36,095 bases of DNA, taken from assembly GCF_047807365.1 (NCBI RefSeq), contig NZ_JBLOUI010000026.1, positions 1-36,095 on the forward strand. Direction: 5' to 3'. This document shows positions 25,132 through 32,454 of this stretch, piece by piece. The stretch is from Peptacetobacter sp900539645 (GTDB taxonomy: Bacteria > Bacillota > Clostridia > Peptostreptococcales > Peptostreptococcaceae). The notes under the pieces are model-generated. The model worked only from the letters and a program-made list of their open reading frames with translations, was not told the DNA's origin and did not search any database. Made by a program: the position numbers and the translations under genes. The stretch's first letter is position 1. The number at the start of each line of letters is the position of its first letter.

Positions 25132-25270
25132 TTTCTAATCCTCCCTATAATATATTTTATTATCGATTTCCTTTTGAATATTTTAGTAATTTTTTATATT
25201 TTACCAAAATATACCAAAGGTTTATCTCGCATTTTTGTGTCGAAATAATATTTATTACTATTTCGCCTAT

Positions 25271-25515
25271 AAAAAAAGAGCCCTTCATCCTACATAAGGA
25301 CGAAAAGCTCGCGTTACCACCTTAATTCCGAGGAAAAATTCCTCGACTCTCTACAGAATATAACGGTTCCAACCGTCCAAACCTACTAAACTCAGCTTGG
25401 AAACTCCGAAGCTACCTTCTCCAGCTCTTACTCCTAAAAAACCTCTCAGCCAATGGATTTCTCTCTCTGATGGAAGTCACTGAATACTCCTCTTCTTCAA
25501 CGTCTGTATATAATT
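25271..25515 (-). promoter_or_regulatory. T-box riboswitch of valS
   Basis: On the minus strand the conserved T-box sequence AAGGTGGTAACGCGAGC lies at 25323-25307. It is followed by a terminator hairpin (GAGC..CGTCCTT / AGGATGA..GCTC) and seven T at 25277-25271. Upstream is a stem I with an AGAGAGAGAA bulge and GGCTGAGAGG. A candidate specifier is GTA (valine) at 25415-25413 within AAGGTAGC. Uncharged tRNA-Val should pair with the specifier and the T-box bulge to favour the antiterminator. The specifier assignment is less certain than the T-box itself. 25132-25270 is AT-rich leader. Confidence 0.93.
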
Positions 25516-25524
25516 AATACTTTA

Positions 25525-25554
25525 ATTATATACAGTTATCTTTACTTATGTCAA
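25525..25554 (-). promoter_or_regulatory. valS T-box promoter
   Basis: Minus strand TTGACA (25554-25549), 18-nt spacer, TATAAT (25530-25525): both boxes perfect. It places the start of the leader RNA near 25518. 25555-25690 holds only AT-rich DNA. Confidence 0.8.
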
Positions 25555-25689
25555 GGGAAAACAACTCAATTTCATTACATCATCAATACTACTTTTTTCA
25601 ATACTAAATTTGATTACTTAATATTTGTATTAATTGCTTTCACACCACTTAAAAGATTAGAAAAAATATAAAATTACCATTTTTCATTT

Positions 25690-25965
25690 CAAAAGAATTA
25701 TATAAACTACAGATTTGGGATAAGTGTAATGTGAAAAAAGGTGGTGTTTTTTATTTTTCTAGTGACATTCAATTTTTATTTAATAATAGTTAAATCGCAC
25801 TCGACACTTGGAGACGCCTACCTATTTCGCTCTTCAAATAGGCGTCGGAACCGTGGAGAGGAGATTTACTATTTTTAAATAAATGAATGTCTCAGAAAAA
25901 TTAAACACCACCTTTTCGCAGTTATATCTTAACCAAATCTTCCGTTTATATAATCTTCTGTTCTT
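25690..25965. repeat. Long palindrome G, mirroring the pstB 3' end
   Basis: The inner arms are AAAGGTGGTGTTT..TTTTTCT..GACATTCA..AATAGT and complement (25734-25917). The outer left arm is an inverted near-copy of the last pstB codons: TATATAAAC..AGATTTGG..TAAG occurs in both. The core at 25804-25863 reads ACTTGGAGACGCCTACC, a loop, then GGCGTCGGAACCGTGGAG. It is almost the same as C1, with the same orientation relative to the gene. Confidence 0.8.
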
Positions 25966-26690
25966 TTATCAATTGGATTTTCAAATATTGATCTTGTGTC
26001 GTTAAATTCTACAACTTCACCATTTAAGAAGAATGCAGTATCATCAGATATTCTGTTTGCCTGCTGCATATTGTGAGTAACTATTACTATAGTATACTTA
26101 CCTTTTAACTCTTCTATAAGCTCTTCAACCTTACCTGTAGATATTGGGTCAAGTGCAGAAGTAGGTTCGTCCATTAATATTACTTCTGGTTTCATAGCTA
26201 TTGCTCTAGCTATACAAAGTCTCTGCTGCTGCCCACCTGATAAACCAAGTGCTGAACTTTTTAATCTATCTTTTACTTCATCCCATATAGCAGCTCCTTT
26301 TAAACTTTCTTCAACTATTCTATCTAATTCTTTCTTATCTTTTATACCCTGTATTTTAGGTCCATAAGTTATATTATCGTATATACTCATTGGGAATGGG
26401 TTTGGTTTCTGGAACACCATACCAACTTTTGTTCTTAAATCTATAACATTCTGTTTGTTTATATCTTCTCCGTCTAAATCTATTTCTCCGTAGATTTTTA
26501 CGTTGTCTATTAAATCGTTCATTTTGTTTAAAGTTCTTATAAATGTAGATTTACCACATCCTGAAGGTCCTATAAGTGCAGTTACTTTTCCTTCTTTTAT
26601 GTTCATGTTTACATCTTTTAATGCCTGTTTTTCGCCGTAGTAAAGATCTAAATTTCTAACAGCTATTTTTGTATTATTGTATATTTCCAT
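25929..26690 (-). CDS. pstB: Phosphate ABC transporter ATP-binding protein
   Basis: A 253-residue ABC ATPase powering phosphate import. Walker A is GPSGCGKSTFIRTLNKMND, Q-loop VGMVFQKPNPFPMSI, signature LSGGQQQRLCIARAIA, Walker B VILMDEPTSALDP, with the switch histidine in VTHNMQQA. The PNPFP segment and length are specific for PstB. Last gene of the pst operon here; phoU is not visible in the window. Its end is duplicated inversely in palindrome G. The gap to pstA (132 nt) is AT-rich with no other signal. Confidence 0.96.
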   Translation of the reverse strand: MEIYNNTKIAVRNLDLYYGEKQALKDVNMNIKEGKVTALIGPSGCGKSTFIRTLNKMNDLIDNVKIYGEIDLDGEDINKQNVIDLRTKVGMVFQKPNPFPMSIYDNITYGPKIQGIKDKKELDRIVEESLKGAAIWDEVKDRLKSSALGLSGGQQQRLCIARAIAMKPEVILMDEPTSALDPISTGKVEELIEELKGKYTIVIVTHNMQQANRISDDTAFFLNGEVVEFNDTRSIFENPIDKRTEDYINGRFG

Positions 26691-26822
26691 TTAAAATTTT
26701 CTCCTTAAATTCTATTCTAATTAATTCCCGTTTTGCTTTTGTTTACTGAATTTTATTTATTTAAAATTTACGTTTTATTTTTCTATTAATATATTTTAAA
26801 ATTAATATTTTATTTTTACCAA

Positions 26823-27656
26823 TTAATATTTTGCTTTACTAAGTTTTTTACCTGCAAATTTAGCTAATGTATTAAGTGCTAACACTATAACTATAAGTAT
26901 TATACCTATTGAAGATGCTGTTGCTATATCACCAGTTTCTTTTGTTAATAAGTATGAGTGAACTGTAAGTGTTCTTGCACTACTCATTATTCCTTCTGGC
27001 ATTTTTGCAACTGTACCTGCTGTAAGTAGTATCGCTGCTGATTCCCCTACAACACGACCTATTGAAAGTATAACCCCTGAGATTATACCAGGCATTGCAC
27101 TAGGTACGATAACTTTGTATAAAGTCTGAAGCTTTGTAGCTCCAAGTGCAAATGATGCTTCTCTGTAGCTCTGAGGTACTGTTTTTAAAGCTTCTTCTGT
27201 AGTTCTTATTATTACTGGAAGAATTATTATCGCAACTGTTAAAGAACCTGATAATAGTGAATATCCCATTTTCATAAATACTACGAAGAAAATACCACCA
27301 AATAATCCGTATATTATTGAAGGTATACCAGCTAAACTTTCTGTACAGAATCTTATAGCTGAAACAAGTCTACCCTGTTTTGCGTATTCCTGAAGATATA
27401 TCGCTGCAAGTATCCCTATTGGTGCAGATACTAGTATTGCAATAAGTACTGTGTAAACTGTAGCAACTATCATTGGGTAAACCCCACCATCACCTGATGC
27501 CTGATAATCACTGAATATAAAGTTGAAGTTTATGTTTCCGAATCCTTTATAGAATATATATCCTACTATAACGACTAGCATTGCAACTGTTACAAATGCT
27601 GATCCGTATATCAATCCGTTTAATATATTGTCTTTTCTCTTTCTTGCTCCGTTCAT
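26823..27656 (-). CDS. pstA: Phosphate ABC transporter permease PstA
   Basis: A 277-residue inner-membrane permease with about six hydrophobic helices. The first is near residues 14-34, and the binding-protein-dependent transport motif region is EEALKTVPQSYREASFALGATKLQTLYKVIVPSAMPGI, including the EAA loop that contacts PstB. It starts 3 nt after pstC and pairs with it to form the channel. Length is usual for PstA. Confidence 0.95.
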   Translation of the reverse strand: MNGARKRKDNILNGLIYGSAFVTVAMLVVIVGYIFYKGFGNINFNFIFSDYQASGDGGVYPMIVATVYTVLIAILVSAPIGILAAIYLQEYAKQGRLVSAIRFCTESLAGIPSIIYGLFGGIFFVVFMKMGYSLLSGSLTVAIIILPVIIRTTEEALKTVPQSYREASFALGATKLQTLYKVIVPSAMPGIISGVILSIGRVVGESAAILLTAGTVAKMPEGIMSSARTLTVHSYLLTKETGDIATASSIGIILIVIVLALNTLAKFAGKKLSKAKY

Positions 27657-27659
27657 CTA

Positions 27660-28586
27660 TTATTTCACCGCTTTCTTAGTTAACTTATTAAGTACTACAT
27701 TTAATATTAATATGAATGTGAATAGTACAACACCTGTTGCAAATAGCATTTCCTGATGAGTTCCGTATGCGTAACCCATTTCAAGAGCTATATTTGTTGT
27801 AAGTGGTCTAACACTGTCCATTATGCTTGTTGGCATTGCAGGAGAGTTACCAGCTACTAGTATTACCGCCATTGTTTCACCAAGTGCTCTACCTATACCT
27901 AAAACAACTGCAGCAAGTATTCCTGATTTTGCAGCTGGAAGAACAACTTTGAATATTGTTTCTATTCTTGAAGCTCCTAATGCGTAAGAACCTTCTTTGT
28001 ATGCTGGGTCTACTGCTCTTATTGCTGTTTCTGATACTGAAACTATTGTTGGTAACATCATTATTGAAAGTACAAGTATTACTGCAAGTAAACTCTGTCC
28101 TTTTGGAAGGTTGAATGCGTTCTGTATACCTGGAACTATTACTGCAAGTCCAAATACCCCGTAAAGTACTGAAGGTATACCTGCTAATAATTCAACTGCT
28201 GAAGATATTTTTCCTGATATTTTAGCAGGTGCTATTTCTGCTATGAATATTGCTGTTAAAATTCCGATTGTTGTACCGATTACTATTGATCCTGCTGTAG
28301 CAAATAATGAAGCCGCTATCATTGGAGCAACCCCGAATAAATCCGCTGATGGAACCCATTCGCTACCAGTTAAGAATGCTCCTAAAGAATATCCTTCTGC
28401 TAAGAATGGTTTTAATCCCATGTAGAATACGAATCCTGTTATAACTACTAAGCTTGCGATAGATATTAATGCACTTATTAAAAATACGTACTTCATAATT
28501 CTATCTGCACCGTATTTCATATTTAAATTTTTTATTTTCTTTTCTCTGGTCCTAGAAGATCCCACTACTTCTGTGTTTGTTGTCAT
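27660..28586 (-). CDS. pstC: Phosphate ABC transporter permease PstC
   Basis: A 308-residue permease with about six membrane helices after a charged N-terminus. The EAA loop is ETAIRAVDPAYKEGSYALGASRIETIFKVVLPAAKSGI. It is more like PstC than PstA by length and by the TGSEWVPSADLFGVAPMIAAS segment. AGGAGGAA precedes the ATG. It is separated from pstS by the coiled-coil gene and palindrome H, so it may be transcribed separately or by readthrough. 28587-28690 is AT-rich. Confidence 0.95.
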   Translation of the reverse strand: MTTNTEVVGSSRTREKKIKNLNMKYGADRIMKYVFLISALISIASLVVITGFVFYMGLKPFLAEGYSLGAFLTGSEWVPSADLFGVAPMIAASLFATAGSIVIGTTIGILTAIFIAEIAPAKISGKISSAVELLAGIPSVLYGVFGLAVIVPGIQNAFNLPKGQSLLAVILVLSIMMLPTIVSVSETAIRAVDPAYKEGSYALGASRIETIFKVVLPAAKSGILAAVVLGIGRALGETMAVILVAGNSPAMPTSIMDSVRPLTTNIALEMGYAYGTHQEMLFATGVVLFTFILILNVVLNKLTKKAVK

Positions 28587-28689
28587 TTTCTTTCCTCCTA
28601 AATTTTTATAAAATATTAATTATTGCTCTCTCTCAAATACAATATCTATTTTAGTCTTTGTTTTTTAAATTTATATTTAATTACGGTTA

Positions 28690-28868
28690 AAGTAAGGATA
28701 ATTTTATTAAATATTTTTAATAAATTTAACAATAAAAAAAGCTAAGCTAAATATCTGCTATCCGCTCCAGGCAATCAAGTTGTATTGTCGCTGGAGTAGC
28801 TGATATTTAAACCTAGCCTCCTCGTTTAAAAGTTATTAAACTGGTTTAGTAAATAATTTATCTTGATA
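28690..28868. repeat. Long palindrome H downstream of the coiled-coil gene
   Basis: The stem GCTA-G-CTAAATATC..GCTA pairs with its complement and is followed on the minus strand by TTTTTTTATTG, a good terminator. The core at 28765-28796 reads CTCCAGGCAATCAAGTTG, then TATTGTCG and CTGGAG. It differs from the palindrome A core at only a few positions. Outer pairing reaches the last codons of the upstream gene (AAGATAA..ATT..TAAA in both arms), but less clearly than at other loci. Confidence 0.7.
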
Positions 28869-30036
28869 TTTTGTCTATAGTCATAGATGGTACGCTTATG
28901 CTTGCTCCCATTGTAGATTCATAAGTGTATATACCCGCACTTAGTCCGTATACAGTTATATAATCGTCTTCAAGTATTCTTTCAGATATTATGCTAGAGT
29001 CAAATGTACCAAGTATTATATTGTCATAATCTCCATCTACTGCTAGTCTTATTCCTACTGAATCTCCATCTTCCATTACCTGAACAACCTTACCACTGAA
29101 TTTAACCTTTTTAGCTAAATAATCATCAGGTGTTCTCGCTAATTGGCTGTATGTTATTCCTGTATCGTAACCTTTTTTCTCCTCTTCCTCTTTTTTCTTT
29201 TGCTCTGCAGCTAATTTTTCTGCCTCTTCTTTTTCCTTAGCCTCCTTAGCTGCTTTTAACTCAGCTTCTTTCTTTTCCTGTTCAGCCGCAGTCATTTCAA
29301 ACCAAGGAGCTGCTTCATCTACTTTGCCTTGTAGTTCCTTGATTTTCTTATCTTTTTCAGCTATCTGAGTTTGTTGCTGAGCAATCTGATCTTCATATTT
29401 TGACGTATCTCCAGAACTGAATAAAAATGCCCCTATTAAAAGACCTATTACAAAAGGTATTATTACTTCTTTTCTAAATATTTTTTTGAACTTAGATGTA
29501 TTGTCGCTTTTGTCTAAATACTTCTTGTCTGTATCTTTTTTAACTCCATTTTTCTCAGCATTATTTTCTTTAATTACAGTATTATTTCCTTCGCTCGAAT
29601 TATTTTTATTTAATTCCTCTTGTTTTGCTGCTTCTATTTCTTTTTTCTTTAGCTCGTCTAATTTTTCATTTTTAACTAAAATTTCTTTATTTAAATCTTC
29701 TATCTCTTTTTCTATATTTTTTATTTTGGTATTATTTCTATTGATTTCATTTTCTATAGATTTTAATTTCTCATTGAAAATTTCCTTATCTTCCTCAGCT
29801 ACAGAATCATCCATTGAAGAAATAGCATTTTTTATTCCTTCCATTCTCTTCTCACAATTAGAGTTTACCTCTTGAATTTCTTTAATAGTATTATTTCTTT
29901 CAGCTATCTTGTTGTTTAGTTCATTGACAGAATTCACTAAACTTTCTTCGCTAAAAATCTCTCCACTTTCCTTTTTAGATCTTTTTTTGTAAATAATAAA
30001 TGCAACTATAATGAGAATAACTACTACGAATCCCAT
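28858..30036 (-). CDS. Unrecognised membrane protein: two TM segments, coiled coils, C-terminal OB-like domain
   Basis: 392 residues. TM1 is at 2-16 (GFVVVILIIVAFIIY), followed by KKRSKK. A long charged coiled coil (about 34-145) and an Asn/Lys-rich linker lead to TM2 at about 190-207. A second Lys/Glu-rich coiled coil (about 213-288, with repeats such as EAKEKEEAEK) follows. The C-terminal domain (293-392) is beta-rich (YLAKKVKFSGKVVQV..GDSVGIRLAV..DDYITVYG) and resembles OB-fold domains of secreted Firmicute proteins. Positive charges suggest the first coiled coil is inside and the C-terminus outside. I do not recognise a named family. It sits between pstS and pstC on the same strand but behind a pstS terminator, so a role in phosphate uptake is only suggested by position. 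AAGGAGGG precedes the ATG. Confidence 0.75.
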   Translation of the reverse strand: MGFVVVILIIVAFIIYKKRSKKESGEIFSEESLVNSVNELNNKIAERNNTIKEIQEVNSNCEKRMEGIKNAISSMDDSVAEEDKEIFNEKLKSIENEINRNNTKIKNIEKEIEDLNKEILVKNEKLDELKKKEIEAAKQEELNKNNSSEGNNTVIKENNAEKNGVKKDTDKKYLDKSDNTSKFKKIFRKEVIIPFVIGLLIGAFLFSSGDTSKYEDQIAQQQTQIAEKDKKIKELQGKVDEAAPWFEMTAAEQEKKEAELKAAKEAKEKEEAEKLAAEQKKKEEEEKKGYDTGITYSQLARTPDDYLAKKVKFSGKVVQVMEDGDSVGIRLAVDGDYDNIILGTFDSSIISERILEDDYITVYGLSAGIYTYESTMGASISVPSMTIDKISR

Positions 30037-30156
30037 TAAATTCCCTCCTTTTGTTTTAAATCGTTATATACTATATAGAATACATTATTTTCTTTAAAAT
30101 TTCAACCTTTTAGATAAAAAAATCTTCTTTTGAAATAGTATTCACAAAAAAATAAA

Positions 30157-30187
30157 ACTCCCTAGAGAACTTAATCTCTAGGGAGTT
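30157..30187 (-). terminator. Terminator behind pstS
   Basis: Minus strand AACTCCCTAGAG / CTCTAGGGAGTT stem (12 bp) with a short loop, then TTATTTTTTT. It lies about 120 nt after the pstS stop. It probably limits pstS readthrough into the permease genes, which would give the usual excess of binding protein. 30188-30307 and 30037-30156 show nothing else. Confidence 0.8.
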
Positions 30188-30307
30188 TCTGTGGGATTGG
30201 ATATATATTGTGGTGTTAGAGTGAGTTAATTTATATCTATTCTACAACCTGCCTATTTTCTTTCTAGGTATATTTATTAGAAAGTTGCTCTTTTCCGCTT
30301 CTTTCTA

Positions 30308-31150
30308 TTATTTGTTTATTTTGATGAATCCTTCATCTTCCATTATCTGCTGACCTTCATCACTTAATACGAAGTCTATTAATTTTTTACCATTTTCTGA
30401 TAATCCATCCTGTTTGTCAACTAGTATGAATGGTCTTGATATTGGGTAGCTTGAGTTAGTTACGTTATCTGCTGTTGGTTCAACATCATTTACATTTAAA
30501 GCATTTATAGCGTCATCAACGTATCCGAAAGATATGTATCCTATTGCATTGTCATTTCCTTCAACTGTTGATTTTATGTTTCCTGAACCATCACTAACCT
30601 GAGCATCTTTTAATAATTCTGTAGATTCAAATCCTATTATTTCCTGGAATCCATCTCTTGTACCAGAACCTTCTTCTCTTGATACAACAACTATTGGAGC
30701 ATCATTTCCGCCAACTTCTTTCCAGTTAGTTATTTTTCCAGTGTATATATCTTTTACCTGATCTGTTGTAAGGTTTTTAACTGGGTTGTTTTTATTTGTT
30801 ATAACTGCTATACCATCTATAGCTATTTTTGTTTCCTGAAGTCCTGCTGATTTTTCTTCATCTTTTAAATCTCTTGATGCCATCCCTATTTCAGATACAC
30901 CATCTATTGCATTTTTTATACCAGCTGATGAACCTATCTGCTGTATTTCAACACTAACTCCTTCATTTGCTTTTTCAAACCGTTCAGCTATTTTTTCCAT
31001 TGATGGACCAACTGAAGTTGAACCTGATACGCTTATTGTAGTTCCTTCTGAAGAAGCTGCTTCATCTCCTCCTGATTTTCCGCATCCAGTAGCTAAACAT
31101 CCTACTGTTAATATCCCTGCTAATAAAAGTGCTAATCTTTTGTTTTTCAT
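30308..31150 (-). CDS. pstS: Phosphate-binding lipoprotein PstS
   Basis: A 280-residue substrate-binding protein. The signal peptide MKNKRLALLLAGILTVG is followed by a lipobox with the probable lipidated Cys23 (LATGCGKSGG). The mature part has ISVSGSTSVGPSMEKIAERF, the phosphate-contact region SREEGSGTRDGFQEI, and IGYISFGYV, all typical of PstS. Acts on the outer face of the membrane and delivers phosphate to PstCA. AGGAGGATT precedes the ATG. A possible Pho-type repeat lies upstream. Confidence 0.95.
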   Translation of the reverse strand: MKNKRLALLLAGILTVGCLATGCGKSGGDEAASSEGTTISVSGSTSVGPSMEKIAERFEKANEGVSVEIQQIGSSAGIKNAIDGVSEIGMASRDLKDEEKSAGLQETKIAIDGIAVITNKNNPVKNLTTDQVKDIYTGKITNWKEVGGNDAPIVVVSREEGSGTRDGFQEIIGFESTELLKDAQVSDGSGNIKSTVEGNDNAIGYISFGYVDDAINALNVNDVEPTADNVTNSSYPISRPFILVDKQDGLSENGKKLIDFVLSDEGQQIMEDEGFIKINK

Positions 31151-31240
31151 TTCTTAAAATCCTCCGCTTTGTTATAAGTTATTTATTAATTATTACAGTA
31201 TCTATAATAAAGCAGACGTATTAAAAGAATATTAGATTGG

Positions 31241-31266
31241 AGTTAATGAAGAGTAAAAATTGTTAA
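31241..31266 (-). promoter_or_regulatory. Possible PhoP/PhoB-type box upstream of pstS
   Basis: On the minus strand TTAACA, TTTACT and TTAACT recur about 10-11 bp apart, roughly 90-115 nt before pstS. The period and the TTAAC half-site resemble Gram-positive PhoP boxes. The middle copy is poor, so this is a suggestion. Confidence 0.35.
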
Positions 31267-31296
31267 GTAATCTAAATATACTTAATATTTCCTTTA

Positions 31297-32157
31297 CTAT
31301 TCTACAGCATCCTTCACATAATTTATAAACTTTTCTACAACTGGTGTAAGCTCTATCTCCTTGGAATAAGCCACTCCTAGCACTCTATTGTAGTGTTCTG
31401 AGAAGTTTCTTATACTTACATTAAAAGGAGTATTTTCTAAAAGTAGTTTTGGTAAAATAGCTACACCAAATCCACTTTCAACCAGTTTTATAACTGTAAA
31501 ATCCTCATTTACTTTGTACTTTATCTCAGGGTCTATTCCATTTCTATTAAAAATAATTCCTGTTTCGTAGTTTAAGCCGTCTGCGGACAGTATAAACTTT
31601 TCATCTTTTAATTTTGATATAGGAACTGTTATTTGTGATGATAATTTGTGTTTTACAGGCGTTATCAAAACAAGTTCATCTATATAGAGTTTTACAAAGT
31701 TCATATCTGGAACTGAATACTCCGATACAAATATTATATCTAATTGATTTGACTTCACTTTTTTTACAAGCTCGTCAAATTTATCTACTACTATATCAAA
31801 ACTTATATTTGGATAATCCTTAGAAAATCTATCTAATATTTCTGGAAGCCAATTATACGCTATACTCTGTATCGTACCTATCCTTATATATCCTGTATCT
31901 AAACTAGTTAAATTATCTGATATATTGTTAATCTTTTCTTCTAAATCACAGATTTCTATTATACACTTCATAATTTCCTCTGCATTTGGCATTAGCTCTA
32001 CTCCACTCTTAGAACGTTTAAATATTTTTACCCCTACCTCTTTTTCAAAGCCTTTTATAATTTGGCTAACTGCTGACTGAGTATAATTCAGTTTATTGGC
32101 AGCACAAGATATACTTTTCATCTCATACACTGTCTTTATAACGTTGTGTTTATTCAT
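31297..32157 (-). CDS. LysR-family transcriptional regulator
   Basis: 286 residues from the preferred start. The N-terminal winged helix is MNKHNVIKTVYEMKSISCAANKLNYTQSAVSQIIKGFEKEVGVKIFKR. A linker helix and a two-lobed effector domain with GYIRIGTIQSIAYNWLPEIL at its start follow. The frame is open to 32211, but the start at 32157 fits the family N-terminus and has GGGGGG before it. The gene is divergent from the IlvD-like/OCD-like pair, so it probably controls that pair and itself from the shared gap. A perfect dyad at 32390-32415 is the best operator candidate. Effector unknown. Confidence 0.9.
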   Translation of the reverse strand: MNKHNVIKTVYEMKSISCAANKLNYTQSAVSQIIKGFEKEVGVKIFKRSKSGVELMPNAEEIMKCIIEICDLEEKINNISDNLTSLDTGYIRIGTIQSIAYNWLPEILDRFSKDYPNISFDIVVDKFDELVKKVKSNQLDIIFVSEYSVPDMNFVKLYIDELVLITPVKHKLSSQITVPISKLKDEKFILSADGLNYETGIIFNRNGIDPEIKYKVNEDFTVIKLVESGFGVAILPKLLLENTPFNVSIRNFSEHYNRVLGVAYSKEIELTPVVEKFINYVKDAVE

Positions 32158-32389
32158 ATATTTCCCCCCATTACTGAACAAATTCCCCAACATGTATAAG
32201 TATTCTTTCAAGATGATATTAAAATTTTTAATATCTTAAAATAAATCATCAATATTAACCGCGCTTTGTTAAGTATTAATTTTTCTTATATTTGTCATAA
32301 ATTTCTGTAAAATAATTTTGTGTTTATTTCGTGTAGAATCAACATAAAGAGTATATTATTTCTTATATTATAAACATATTAACATTCTA

Positions 32390-32415
32390 AATGTCAAACT
32401 TTTATAATTGACATT
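32390..32415. promoter_or_regulatory. Perfect dyad overlapping the ilvD-like promoter; probable LysR operator
   Basis: AATGTCAA-N10-TTGACATT: 8-bp perfect arms. The right arm contains TTGACA (32408-32413), which with TATACA 16 nt later (32430-32435) forms a candidate promoter just upstream of the dehydratase ribosome site GGAGGTG. The resulting leader would be very short, so another start is possible. Confidence 0.55.
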
Positions 32416-32454
32416 TTAAAATTTATATTTATACAAATAATTGGAGGTGTATTT

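Noticed and set aside
4464..28868. Reading the long palindromes as ordinary intrinsic terminators or standard MITE/REP elements
   Set aside because: Arms of 60-100 nt that copy coding ends are far beyond terminator stems, and MITEs or REPs would have conserved arms. Only the cores are conserved here. Terminator function may still be true as a side effect.
4464..28868. Integron attC sites
   Set aside because: They lie behind genes and fold, but I saw no RYYYAAC/GTTRRRY core sites and the neighbours are chromosomal housekeeping genes in operons rather than cassettes.
32158..32211. Upstream start for the LysR gene
   Set aside because: The extra 18 residues precede the conserved helix-turn-helix start, while a G-rich ribosome site lies just before the ATG at 32157.
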